Origin: Sphingomonadaceae bacterium
GTDB lineage: Bacteria > Pseudomonadota > Alphaproteobacteria > Sphingomonadales > Sphingomonadaceae
Length of the DNA: 37,401 nucleotides
Direction of reading: 5' to 3'
Assembly: GCA_019239915.1 (NCBI GenBank)
Contig: JAFAZF010000033.1
Span: forward strand, 1-37,401
A program made the translations under genes and the position numbers. Under the pieces are notes generated by a model. It saw only the letters and a program-made list of their open reading frames with translations. It ran no database searches and had not been told where the DNA came from. This document shows positions 15,154-25,717 of this stretch, in pieces. Each line of letters begins with the position of its first letter. Position 1 is the stretch's first letter.

Positions 15154-16526
15154 GATCCTTCTCCCGCTTGTGCCTGCGCTCGCACCGCGCCCTCGGAGGT
15201 TCGGAGCGCGCTTTGGATATCCGCATGTGCCGCCTCATCGAGCGGAAAGCCCTTGAGCAGCGCCGCCGAGAACAGATGCGCGATCGCCGGGCCGAGCGCG
15301 AACACCAGGAGCAGGCCGCGCAGCGCCTGCGGACTGTTGTGGTGACCGCTCGGATCGAAGCCGAGCCACGCCACCAGCGGCAAGGCGATGCCGACCGCGC
15401 CCGCCATCGCCGCCTTCATCGAGACGCTGAACACCGAGAAGAACAGCGCCGTGCGATCGTGCCCGGTTTCCAGGCGGTGCTTGTCGGCGACGTCGGCTAC
15501 CATCGCGCGCAGCATCTGGTTGCCCGAGCCTTGCGCGAGCCCCTGCGCAACGGTGAGCGCGACGAGCAGCCACATCTGCCCGGGCACCACCAGCAGAAGA
15601 CCGAGGTTGATCGCGACCTGCGCGAGCTCGCCGGCGATCGCGGTGCGGTGCTTGCCGAGCGATCGCGCGATCCGGTTCCAGATCGGCCCCGCCGCGACCC
15701 CGAAGACGAACTGGAGCAGGAAGAGCGCGCTCGCCGATCGCGGCAGCCCGACATAATCGGTCACGAAGAAAAGGAAGAGCGCGGCGCGGATCGCCTGCGC
15801 CAGCGCGACGCCGAAATCGGACAGCAGCACCCGCATCAGCAGACGATCCCACCCGATCACCCGCACCACCTCGAGAAGCGGCTGCTTCGGCGGCAGGCGC
15901 GCCGGCGGCGGCAGCTCGGCCACCGAACGCAGCGTCAGCACCAGCGACGGCAGCAGGAAGACCAGCAGCATTGCCCCCATCGCACCGAGCTTGAGCGGCG
16001 CATCGTTCGGCTGCACGCGATCGATCAGCGCCGGCAGCATCAATGTGAGGAACGGCGCCAGCGCGCCCGCCACGGTTTGATAGGTGACGATCCGCGTGCG
16101 CTCGCGATAGTCGCCCGAGAGCTCGCCCGACCAGGCGAAATAGGGGATTTGGAGCATCGAGAGCCCCAAGTAGAAGGTGAACAGCGCACCTCCGAGCAGC
16201 AGCGGCGGGAATGGATCCGGCGGGAAGAACAGGACGAGCGCCGAGGCCGCATACACCGCCGCGCCGGCGACAATCCACGGCCGCCGCCGGCCGAAGCGAC
16301 CGCGGGTCCGATCCGTCAGCGAGCCGACGAGCGGATCGGCAAGCGCACCCCACAGCTTCTCGATCAGCAGGATGGTGCCGAGCAGCGCCAGCGGCACGCC
16401 ATAGCTCTGCGCGTAGAGCGCCGGCATATAGACGCCGAGCGGCAGCTGACAGCCGAAGATCGGCAGCATCAGCGTCGAGAAGGCCGCCAGCCGCGCCGGC
16501 CTATGATCGCGACGTGCCTGATTCAT
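15150..16526 (-). CDS. MFS transporter of the GPH (MelB-like) type
   Basis: This 458-residue integral membrane carrier has about 12 hydrophobic helices. The hallmark is WGALADPLVGSLTDRTRGRF followed by GRRRPWIVAG, the loop 2-3 motif of glycoside-pentoside-hexuronide:cation symporters. PYFAWSGELSGDYRERTRI is the corresponding TM4-5 region. The start ATG (16526) overlaps the DUF885 stop by 4 nt; the open frame upstream of it is non-coding in character. Members import sugars, glycosides or other small solutes with Na+/H+. In sphingomonads the group is broad, so the substrate should not be assumed to be a sugar. The adjacent DUF885 hydrolase and SDR suggest uptake or export of a substrate they process. 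Confidence 0.9.
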   Translation of the reverse strand: MNQARRDHRPARLAAFSTLMLPIFGCQLPLGVYMPALYAQSYGVPLALLGTILLIEKLWGALADPLVGSLTDRTRGRFGRRRPWIVAGAAVYAASALVLFFPPDPFPPLLLGGALFTFYLGLSMLQIPYFAWSGELSGDYRERTRIVTYQTVAGALAPFLTLMLPALIDRVQPNDAPLKLGAMGAMLLVFLLPSLVLTLRSVAELPPPARLPPKQPLLEVVRVIGWDRLLMRVLLSDFGVALAQAIRAALFLFFVTDYVGLPRSASALFLLQFVFGVAAGPIWNRIARSLGKHRTAIAGELAQVAINLGLLLVVPGQMWLLVALTVAQGLAQGSGNQMLRAMVADVADKHRLETGHDRTALFFSVFSVSMKAAMAGAVGIALPLVAWLGFDPSGHHNSPQALRGLLLVFALGPAIAHLFSAALLKGFPLDEAAHADIQSALRTSEGAVRAQAQAGEGS

Positions 16527-18334
16527 GCCGCCGCGCGCACCGCGGCGATATGGCGATCGACATTGGCCTCCAGCACCGCGAGCGGCATCGATCCGCCGAG
16601 CAGCACCGCATCGTGAAAGCGCCGGATGTCGAAGCGGGTGCCGAGCGCGGTTCGCGCCTTGTCGCGCAGCCGCAACATCGTGCGCTTGCCGATCATGTAG
16701 CTGCACGCCTGACCCGGCCAACAGGCGTAGCGCTCGATTTCCTGCCCGCTCAACGACACCGGATCGCCATCGATGCCGCTCAGCGTCGCCACCGCCTGCT
16801 CGCGCGTCCAGCGCTTGGCATGGATGCCGGTATCGACCACCAGCCGGCCGGCGCGCAGCAGCGCATCATGGACATAGCCGAGCTCCCAGGCCGGCTTGTC
16901 GGCGTAGAAGCCCATTTCGTCGGCGAGCTGCTCGGCATAGAGCGCCCAGCCTTCGACATAGGCGTTGAAGCCCTGCATCTTGCGGATCAGCGGCAGGCTG
17001 GATTCGCGCTCCAGCGTCAGCTGGAGATGGTGGCCGGGAATGCCTTCGTGGAAGGTCGTCGTCGGCATGTCCCAGAAGGGCGTCTCTGCGGTATCCCGCA
17101 GGTTGAGCCAGTAGATGCCGGGGCGGCTCCCGTCGAGGCTGCCGGCGCTATAGTGGTCGGACGCGCCCGCCTCGGTCTCGCGCGGTATCCGCCGGATTTC
17201 GAGCGGCGTCTTCGGTAGCGTCGCGAAATATTGCGGCAGGCGCTTCTGCATCGCCTGCACCAGCGCATTGAGGTCGGCGATCTCCTTCGCCTTTCCGGCT
17301 TCGTCGTTCGGATAGAGGTAGCGCGGATCACGGAAGAGCGCCCGATAGCGCTCGGCGACGCTGCCTTGGCTCATGCCGATCCGGCGGAACAGTTGATCGG
17401 CGCGCGCGCCCAGCTCGCGCGTAATTTCGAGGCCGGTGCGATGCACCTCGTCCGGCGCGAGATCGGTGGTGATCGAGCCCTCGAGAGCCGCAGCATAATA
17501 GGCTTCGCCATCCGGCAGGCGCCAGACGCCGGCATCGTGCGTCGCCTTGGATCGCAAGGACTCCATCAACGCGATTTGCCGTTCGAGCGCCGGCAGCACC
17601 TGAGCGCGATAGATCGCGCCGGCCCGCGCCGCCCACTCGCCCGCGATCTTCGCTTGTGCCGCGCGGGAGGCGAGCGACGAGACCAGCGTCGACTGTTCGG
17701 CGGGCACCTGCAGCGCCTTCATCTGCCGGATGGCACCGTCGATCGCGAAATCGGGAGGCACGATGCCGAGCCCGGCATCGTGCCGCACCCGCTCGATCTC
17801 CTCGTCCATGAGGCGGCCGAATGCCGTAAGTCGCGAGAGATAGGCTTCGCAGTCGCCGCGGCTCAAGACTACATGTTCGGTCGCGAGGAAATCGGGGACC
17901 GACTGATAGGCGCCGTCAACCTGGCTGACGACATAGGGGTTGCCGGCACCGTCTCCGCCGTAGGCGAAGCGGCGATTGTCGCGGTCGGTCAACGCCAGAC
18001 CGTAGAGGATCGTGTCGTAGTTCACCGCGGCCATGCCGGTAAGCTCGCGACGATCGATCGCGCGCAGCGCCGCGAGCTGATCGGATACATGCCGCACCCG
18101 CCGATCACGCGCCGCAAGCGAGTCATGATCCAGCTCGGCCTTCGCCGCGGCGCGCGCGCCGGTGTCGAGCCCCATCGACGTCACCGTCATCGGGCTCTCG
18201 GCAAAGCTATCCGACACGATGCGATCGAACACGTCGTCGAGCCGCGCCTCGGCAGGCAGCAGCGCCTGCGCGCCGCGGGTGGCCAGTCCACCGGAAGCGA
18301 TGATCGACAGGCAGAAGTGGCGGCGGCTCAGCAT
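16523..18334 (-). CDS. DUF885 family protein, putative exported metallopeptidase-like hydrolase
   Basis: This 603-residue DUF885 protein is the first gene of the operon with the MFS carrier and the SDR. The N-terminus MLSRRHFCLSIIASGGLATR looks like a Tat/Sec export signal (SRRHFC twin arginines, hydrophobic run, then Ala-rich cleavage region), so it is probably periplasmic. Near residue 430, TTFHEGIPGHHLQL carries the HEx(3)GHH-type metal site typical of the family, and GWALYAEQLADEMGFY supplies a downstream Glu. The length is normal for the family. The domain is poorly characterised biochemically; members are annotated as putative zinc peptidases. The downstream carrier may import its product, which is inference. 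Confidence 0.88.
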   Translation of the reverse strand: MLSRRHFCLSIIASGGLATRGAQALLPAEARLDDVFDRIVSDSFAESPMTVTSMGLDTGARAAAKAELDHDSLAARDRRVRHVSDQLAALRAIDRRELTGMAAVNYDTILYGLALTDRDNRRFAYGGDGAGNPYVVSQVDGAYQSVPDFLATEHVVLSRGDCEAYLSRLTAFGRLMDEEIERVRHDAGLGIVPPDFAIDGAIRQMKALQVPAEQSTLVSSLASRAAQAKIAGEWAARAGAIYRAQVLPALERQIALMESLRSKATHDAGVWRLPDGEAYYAAALEGSITTDLAPDEVHRTGLEITRELGARADQLFRRIGMSQGSVAERYRALFRDPRYLYPNDEAGKAKEIADLNALVQAMQKRLPQYFATLPKTPLEIRRIPRETEAGASDHYSAGSLDGSRPGIYWLNLRDTAETPFWDMPTTTFHEGIPGHHLQLTLERESSLPLIRKMQGFNAYVEGWALYAEQLADEMGFYADKPAWELGYVHDALLRAGRLVVDTGIHAKRWTREQAVATLSGIDGDPVSLSGQEIERYACWPGQACSYMIGKRTMLRLRDKARTALGTRFDIRRFHDAVLLGGSMPLAVLEANVDRHIAAVRAAA

Positions 18335-18432
18335 CGTGACACCGGTTCGCCCGGATGCGCGGCAAAGGCAATGGTGCGCGCGAGCATACGGCGGCTGGCG
18401 AGGCGGCCGCCGGCGCAGTATCGGCCGCAGCC

Positions 18433-19797
18433 ATGACCCATCACGTCCACATCATCGGCGGCGGCCTCGCGGGATCGGAAGCGGCATGGCAGCTCGCGCA
18501 GGCTGGCCTGCGCGTTCGCCTCTCGGAAATGCGCGGCATCAAGGCGACGCCCGCCCATCACACCGATCGGTTCGCCGAGCTCGTCTGCTCGAACAGCTTC
18601 CGCTCCGACGACGCGACAAGCAACGCGGTCGGCCTGCTCCACGCGGAGATGCGGACGCTGGGCTCGCTCATCCTTGCGCAGGCGGACAGGCATCGGGTTC
18701 CCGCCGGATCGGCGCTCGCGGTCGATCGTGACGGTTTCGCCGTCGGCGTCACCGCGGCGATCGAGACCCATCCGCTGATCGAGATCGTGCGCGAGCGGAT
18801 CGACGCGCTTCCCGCTTCCGGCGCGACGATCGTCGCGACCGGACCGCTGACCGCCGGCGCGCTGGCCGCTTCGATCGCCGAGGCGACCGGCAGCGACGCG
18901 CTCGCCTTCTTCGACGCGATCGCGCCGATCGTGCATCGCGACAGCATCGACATGGACGTCTGCTGGTTCGCCTCGCGCTGGGACAAGGGCGACGGCAAGG
19001 ACTATATCAACTGCCCGCTCACGAAGGAGCAATATCTCGCCTTCCGGCAGGGTCTGCTGGACGGCGACAAGACCGAATTCAAGGATTGGGAGCGCGACAC
19101 GCCCTATTTCGAGGGTTGCATGCCGATCGAGGTAATGGCCGAACGCGGGGTCGACACGCTACGCTACGGACCGATGAAGCCGGTCGGTCTCGACGACCCG
19201 CGCACCGGGCGCTGGCCCTACGCTGTCGTCCAGCTGCGGCAGGACAATGCGCTCGGGACGCTGTGGAACATCGTCGGCTTCCAGACCAAGCTGAAGCATG
19301 CCGAGCAGGTCCGGCTGTTCCGCACGATCCCTGGGCTGGAGAGAGCCGAGTTCGCGCGGCTTGGCGGGCTGCACCGCAACAGCTTCATCCGCTCGCCCGT
19401 GTTGCTCGACGAGACGCTGCGGCTGAAGCGCGCGCCGCATATCCGCTTCGCGGGTCAGATCACCGGCTGCGAGGGCTATATTGAGAGCGCCGCGATCGGG
19501 CTGATCGCGGCACGCTTTATGGCCGCCGAGATCGCCGGCACGGAGTTGGCGCCGCCGCCGCCGACCAGCGCTCTAGGCGCCCTGCTCTGCCACATCACCG
19601 GCGGCGCCGAAGCCGAGACCTATCAGCCGATGAACGTCAATTTCGGTCTGTTCCCGCCGCTGGAGATCACCGGCCGCAGCAAGAAAGCCGATCGCAAGGC
19701 GATGATGAGCGCGCGGGCGAAGGCGGACCTGGCGGCGTGGATCGCTGGCCATCCGCAACCAGTCGCGCACCGAGCTCCTGCGGAAGCAGGAGCTTAG
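18433..19797 (+). CDS. trmFO: Folate-dependent tRNA (uracil-54-C5) methyltransferase
   Basis: This 454-residue FAD enzyme makes m5U54 in the T-loop of tRNA using methylene-THF as carbon donor and FADH2 as reductant. The dinucleotide-binding loop is [15 protein letters not shown] at about 7-21. The conserved [14 protein letters not shown] contains Cys52, and [19 protein letters not shown] supplies the second conserved cysteine. [10 protein letters not shown] and the C-terminal [19 protein letters not shown] are also characteristic. The start ATG (18433) was chosen because homology begins with HVHIIGGG; the frame upstream is not conserved. The last residues (RAPAEAGA) and the stop codon are encoded by a repeated hairpin. 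It is divergent from the DUF885 operon and convergent with the TPR gene. Confidence 0.95.
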   Translation: MTHHVHIIGGGLAGSEAAWQLAQAGLRVRLSEMRGIKATPAHHTDRFAELVCSNSFRSDDATSNAVGLLHAEMRTLGSLILAQADRHRVPAGSALAVDRDGFAVGVTAAIETHPLIEIVRERIDALPASGATIVATGPLTAGALAASIAEATGSDALAFFDAIAPIVHRDSIDMDVCWFASRWDKGDGKDYINCPLTKEQYLAFRQGLLDGDKTEFKDWERDTPYFEGCMPIEVMAERGVDTLRYGPMKPVGLDDPRTGRWPYAVVQLRQDNALGTLWNIVGFQTKLKHAEQVRLFRTIPGLERAEFARLGGLHRNSFIRSPVLLDETLRLKRAPHIRFAGQITGCEGYIESAAIGLIAARFMAAEIAGTELAPPPPTSALGALLCHITGGAEAETYQPMNVNFGLFPPLEITGRSKKADRKAMMSARAKADLAAWIAGHPQPVAHRAPAEAGA

Positions 19798-19839
19798 CGC
19801 AACGCCGGTCCGGCACCGGGCTCCTGCCTTCGCAGGAGC
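19773..19839. terminator. Paired hairpins between convergent trmFO and TPR gene
   Basis: Two related hairpins lie here. The first is AGCTCCTGC-GGAA-GCAGGAGCT at 19773-19794 (9-bp stem), which contains the last codons of trmFO. The second is GCTCCTGC-CTTC-GCAGGAGC at 19820-19839 (8-bp stem). They stand between two convergent genes, so a role in ending transcription from both sides is likely. Neither has a long T-run, so they could equally be a dispersed palindromic repeat. Confidence 0.55.
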
Positions 19840-19846
19840 ACGTCGT

Positions 19847-20374
19847 TCAGGGCTTGGTCGTCTTCGCCTCGTCACCCTTGGGCGGAACGACGGTGTTCGC
19901 CTGCGCGGTCTGCACGGCAGGCGGCGGCCCCTTCTGTATCGCGGCGGCGAGCGTCGTCGCGGGTGCGCACTCGGCCTTGCAGAGGGTGCGGATGCGCGCG
20001 AGGTTGGCTCTGGCGCGATCCACAGCGCCGCGCTGGACGAGCGCATCACCCTCCGCCGAAAGTGCCGTAACGTCGTTCGGCTCGAGATCGAGCGCGTCCT
20101 TATAGTAGCGGATCGCCTTGCCCGGCAGGCCCTGCTGCTGCGAGGCGCGGCCGAGCGTCACATAGGCGGCACGGTTTCGCGGATCGACCGCGAGCGCGGT
20201 TTCGATCAGATCCTCTGCCTGGTCAGGATGGCCGGCGGCGAGCGCCGCCTGCCCCTGCTTGAGCAGCGCCATCGAGCGCGGATTGATCTGATCGTCGGGC
20301 TTCTGGCTTTCGCCGACGCTGGAGACGGTAGCGAGCGCGAGTGCGAGAACGACGGCGATCGGCGAAAAACGCAT
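19847..20374 (-). CDS. Exported tetratricopeptide-repeat protein
   Basis: This 175-residue protein starts [20 protein letters not shown], a clear signal peptide. From about residue 40 to 130 come three TPR units, such as [40 protein letters not shown] and [20 protein letters not shown]. After a two-Cys segment (TLCKAECAP) it ends in a Pro/Lys-rich tail. I start at 20374 rather than the open upstream codons because the signal peptide begins there and GGAG lies about nine bases before the ATG. TPR proteins scaffold protein contacts, here probably in the periplasm. It follows the RsmB gene by 32 bases and may share its transcript. Specific function unknown. Confidence 0.82.
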   Translation of the reverse strand: MRFSPIAVVLALALATVSSVGESQKPDDQINPRSMALLKQGQAALAAGHPDQAEDLIETALAVDPRNRAAYVTLGRASQQQGLPGKAIRYYKDALDLEPNDVTALSAEGDALVQRGAVDRARANLARIRTLCKAECAPATTLAAAIQKGPPPAVQTAQANTVVPPKGDEAKTTKP

Positions 20375-20406
20375 GAAGAGCTCCGATAAGGAGAGATGCG
20401 GCTCCT

Positions 20407-21588
20407 CTACCATGGCGCGACGAGCCTCGCGACGAAAAAGCCGTCGGTGCCATCGTGGCCCGGCGCGAGCCGGCGGCCGGGACCATGAGAACGCCCCGCG
20501 CCGAACGGGGTTTCCGTCGTCCAGCCAGGCGTGCGGGCGAGGAAGGCGGCGGCCTGATCGCCGCCCTCGGCATCGAGCAGCGAACAGACCGCGTAGACGA
20601 GCGTACCGCCGGGCTTAACCAGCGTCGCGGCGAGATCGAGCAGCCGCGCCTGCAAGGTGGTGAGCCGCTCGATCCGTGCCGGCGTGAGCCGCCAGCGCGC
20701 CTCGGGATTGCGGCGCCATGTCCCGGTGCCCGAGCAGGGCGCATCGACGAGGACGACATCGGCGGCGGCGACGAGATCGCCAAGCGCTTCCGCTTCCCGA
20801 TCGGGATTGAGCAACCGCATCTCGAGCGCGTCGACACCGGCGCGATCGGCGCGCGGCGCGAGGCGCGCGAGCCGATTGCGGTCGACGTCGCAGGCGACAA
20901 GTCGCCCCTGCCCCGCCATTGCGGCGGCAAGCGCAAGCGTCTTGCCGCCGGCGCCGGCACAGAGATCGAGGACCGTCATACCGGACGTGGGCCGGCAGGC
21001 GACGGCGACGAGCTGGCTGCCTTCGTCCTGAACCTCGAACAGGCCCTGCGCGAAACCCGGCGAAGCCTCGACCGCGGTGCCTTCCGCCAATCGCAATCCG
21101 CCAGGCGTGGCCGGCAACGGCATGGCATCGGGAAACAGCGCGGCGACTTCGTCGCGGTCCGCCCTCAGCCGATTGACGCGGATATCCAGCGGGGCGCGCT
21201 GCGAGAGCGCGGCGAGTTCTTCGGCATCGAGCGTCTCGGCGAGCTGCCGCGCGAGCCAGGCCGGCGCGACACCCGCCGCCGCACCCGCTTCGCCGGCCGC
21301 GATCGGCGCCGGCGCACGGGGACTGCCATCGAACGACGCCGCGAGACCCTCGTCCTCGCGCGCCAGCCCGACCAGCGCCGCGCGGCCAACGTCGGGCCGC
21401 TCCCCGGCGCGGCGTATCGCGCGATAGACGAGATCGCGTACCGCGCGCCGATCCTTGGCACCGGCATAGCGCCGCGTCCTGAAATAGCGCGCGACGATCG
21501 TGTCCGCCGCCGCGCCGGCATCGCGCGCCGCGACGATCACTTCGTCCAATATCTCGATCGCCGCCTGCGCACGCGCCTGGGGGGTCAT
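20407..21588 (-). CDS. rsmB: RsmB/NOP-family rRNA (cytosine-C5) methyltransferase
   Basis: This 393-residue SAM-dependent m5C methyltransferase has an N-terminal NusB-like helical RNA-binding domain (about 1-60: [14 protein letters not shown] to [14 protein letters not shown]). A Rossmann methyltransferase domain follows, with the SAM loop [17 protein letters not shown], the motif [21 protein letters not shown] and the motif [16 protein letters not shown]; both conserved cysteines of this family are present. RsmB in E. coli methylates C967 of 16S rRNA in helix 31. The symbol is given on family grounds, and a paralogue with another target is possible. It is slightly shorter than E. coli RsmB. 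It shares its strand with guaB upstream (145 bases away, with a large inverted repeat between). Confidence 0.82.
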   Translation of the reverse strand: MTPQARAQAAIEILDEVIVAARDAGAAADTIVARYFRTRRYAGAKDRRAVRDLVYRAIRRAGERPDVGRAALVGLAREDEGLAASFDGSPRAPAPIAAGEAGAAAGVAPAWLARQLAETLDAEELAALSQRAPLDIRVNRLRADRDEVAALFPDAMPLPATPGGLRLAEGTAVEASPGFAQGLFEVQDEGSQLVAVACRPTSGMTVLDLCAGAGGKTLALAAAMAGQGRLVACDVDRNRLARLAPRADRAGVDALEMRLLNPDREAEALGDLVAAADVVLVDAPCSGTGTWRRNPEARWRLTPARIERLTTLQARLLDLAATLVKPGGTLVYAVCSLLDAEGGDQAAAFLARTPGWTTETPFGAGRSHGPGRRLAPGHDGTDGFFVARLVAPW

Positions 21589-21626
21589 GGACGCGCCACC
21601 AGGGAAACCCGTTCAGCCATACCCAG

Positions 21627-21715
21627 CCCCGCTCGCACTGAGCGCAGTCGAAGTGCGTCCCAAGCAGGACCCAAGCTTGCGACACGTCCTTCGACTGCGC
21701 TCAGGACGAACGGGG
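21627..21715. repeat. Large imperfect inverted repeat (31-bp arms)
   Basis: The arms at 21627-21657 and 21685-21715 match at 26 of 31 positions and are separated by 27 bases. Their cores read TGAGCGCAGTCGAAG on one side and CTTCGACTGCGCTCA on the other. It stands between guaB and rsmB, both minus strand. It could fold into a long hairpin that ends guaB transcription or limits read-through. The core resembles palindromes widespread in sphingomonad intergenic regions, so it is probably one copy of a genomic repeat family. Confidence 0.75.
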
Positions 21716-21733
21716 TATTGGTGACGTCCGTCG

Positions 21734-24239
<2,506 letters not shown>

Positions 24240-24282
24240 GACGGCCCTTGCCATCGCGAGCCGCGGTGCGCAAGCGGGGCTT

Positions 24283-24383
24283 GCTCCCCTCCCTGAAAGG
24301 GAGGGGCCCGGGGGCGGGTCGATTGGCGAAGTGGCCTCTTTTATCTCCACCCACCAAAACCCCTCCCTTCGAGGGAGGGGCTC
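24283..24383. repeat. Inverted pair of palindromic repeats, REPIN-like, no gene inside
   Basis: Two copies of a palindrome face each other. The left copy has stem CCCCTCCCT / AGGGAGGGG at 24286-24306, followed by a G-rich tail GGGGGCGGGT. The right copy has the same stem at 24360-24380, with its C-rich complement tail (CCACCCACC) on the inner side. Both tails point to the centre, where about 29 unrelated bases lie. The same hairpin plus tail occurs at 31963-32006, 32369-32408 and 35964-36001. The unit lies between the CitE-like gene and the M28 peptidase gene. Confidence 0.85.
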
Positions 24384-24396
24384 TCCGCCTGGGAGC

Positions 24397-25203
24397 TCAG
24401 CCCTCCGCCAGCGCCAGCAACCGACGCGCGGTCTCGACGTGCATCGCCTCGATCATCCTCCCGCGGAAGCGCTCGGCGCCGCCGGTGGCGGCAGCGACCA
24501 GGGCGCGGGCATCCTCAAGCTCGCCATCGCTCGGCCCGAACGCACGATTGGCGATCTCGACCTGGCCCGGATGGATCAGCGTCTTGCCGTCGAAGCCGAG
24601 CGCACGGCCTTCGGCGCATTGCGCCGCCAGCCCCTCTGGATCCTCAAGCGCATTCCAGACGCCATCAAGCGCGATGCGGCCGGCAGCGCGCGCCGCAAGC
24701 ACGATCATCTGGAGCGCGAGCACGAGACCGCCCCGTCCCGAACCCGGCGGCAGCCGCAGCTCGGTGGCGAGATCATTGGTGCCGGCGATCAGCCCGGCAA
24801 CGCCAGGCGCCGCCGCGATCGCCGGTGCCGCGAGCACGCCGGCGGGCGTTTCGATCATCGCCAACAACGGCTTGCCGCTCGCGCTGGCGATCCGCGCCGC
24901 AAGCGCCGCGTCTTCGACCTTGGGCAGCACCGCCATGTCGGCCGCGCTCGCCGCAACCGCGGCGACATCGGCCGCGTGCCACGGCGTGCCGGTGCCGTTG
25001 ATCCGGATCGCGATCGGCTTGCCCAACCCCTCGGCAGCCGCGGCCACTGCCGCGCTCCGCGCTTCCTCCTTGGTATCGTCGCGCACCGCATCCTCGAGAT
25101 CGAGGATGACGAGGTCGCAGGCCAATGTCCGCGCCTTGGCGATGGCGCGCGGATTGGAGGCGGGCATGAAAAGCGCGGAGCGCAGGCGCAGAGGAGGCGG
25201 CAT
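24397..25203 (-). CDS. HpcH/HpaI aldolase / CitE-like CoA ester lyase
   Basis: This 268-residue TIM-barrel lyase is of the CitE/malyl-CoA lyase group and cleaves a beta-hydroxyacyl-CoA (or acid) with a divalent metal. Segments are RSALFMPASNPRAIAKA at the N-terminus, CDLVILDLEDAV with metal-coordinating Asp/Glu, AIRINGTGTPWHAADV, and LLAMIETPAGVLAAPAIA. AGLIAGTNDLATELRL and FDGKTLIHPGQVEIANRAF complete the picture. The length is in the short CitE-like class. It is a single gene, with no citrate lyase alpha or gamma subunits, so it is more likely a malyl- or citramalyl-CoA-type lyase than part of citrate lyase. The palindromic pair downstream separates it from the peptidase gene. Confidence 0.9.
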   Translation of the reverse strand: MPPPLRLRSALFMPASNPRAIAKARTLACDLVILDLEDAVRDDTKEEARSAAVAAAAEGLGKPIAIRINGTGTPWHAADVAAVAASAADMAVLPKVEDAALAARIASASGKPLLAMIETPAGVLAAPAIAAAPGVAGLIAGTNDLATELRLPPGSGRGGLVLALQMIVLAARAAGRIALDGVWNALEDPEGLAAQCAEGRALGFDGKTLIHPGQVEIANRAFGPSDGELEDARALVAAATGGAERFRGRMIEAMHVETARRLLALAEG

Positions 25204-25272
25204 CGCATCCGTTCACGACGCCGCCTCGCCCGTGTCAAGCACGGTGCGACTTCGGGATTGGACCCGCTGCCC

Positions 25273-25614
25273 TTAGTGCTGTTGCTGGGTGGGCGTGTTG
25301 CCCATTGCCGAGCTGTTGGTTGCAGGCGGCATTCCCGCGCCGGTCTGCGAGTTGCCCGAGCGGCTGGAGGCATGATGCCGCTTCGTCGTCTTGTGGCTGG
25401 AGGTGTGCCGCGAGCCGCTGCCGCTGGTCGCGGTGCTGCCCATCTGCCCCGTCGACCCGCTATCTCCCGACATGCCGCCGGACGCGCCGCTGCCGGTCGT
25501 GCCGCTGCCCATGTCGCTACCGCCCATGCCGCCGCTTTGCGCAGGCGCCATCGACGCGAGGCCGGCAGCGGCTACGACGGCGACACCGGTCGCCACCACA
25601 TTCCTGAGGTTCAT
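25273..25614 (-). CDS. Small exported Ser/Gly/Thr-rich protein
   Basis: I do not recognise a family. The 113-residue product starts MNLRNVVATGVAVVAAAGLA, a signal peptide ending near MAPAQ. What follows is low-complexity: runs rich in Gly, Ser, Met and Thr (GGMGGSDMGSGTTGSGASGG), then a basic His/Lys patch (RHTSSHKTTKRHHASS), then a Gln/Thr/Asn tail ending TQQQH. The start is supported by GGAAGG seven or so bases upstream. There are no cysteines and no membrane segment after the signal. It may be a disordered periplasmic or secreted protein; that is inference from composition. It lies between pckA and the CitE-like gene on the same strand. Confidence 0.72.
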   Translation of the reverse strand: MNLRNVVATGVAVVAAAGLASMAPAQSGGMGGSDMGSGTTGSGASGGMSGDSGSTGQMGSTATSGSGSRHTSSHKTTKRHHASSRSGNSQTGAGMPPATNSSAMGNTPTQQQH

Positions 25615-25717
25615 GGCTCTTCCTTCCGATCGATTGTCGCCCCGCCACCGCGAGACCCAATGCTCCGCTCGGAAGAAAGTGCCTAAAGAAACAGTATCTT
25701 AATCTAGGTCAGGACGA

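Noticed and set aside
15168-16616. 482-codon plus-strand frame opposite the MFS gene
   Set aside because: Composition is Arg/Gln/His-rich, as expected for the reverse complement of a Leu/Ala-rich membrane protein.
24283-24383. Short CRISPR-like array
   Set aside because: There are only two copies, inverted, with no repeated direct-repeat/spacer pattern and no cas genes.
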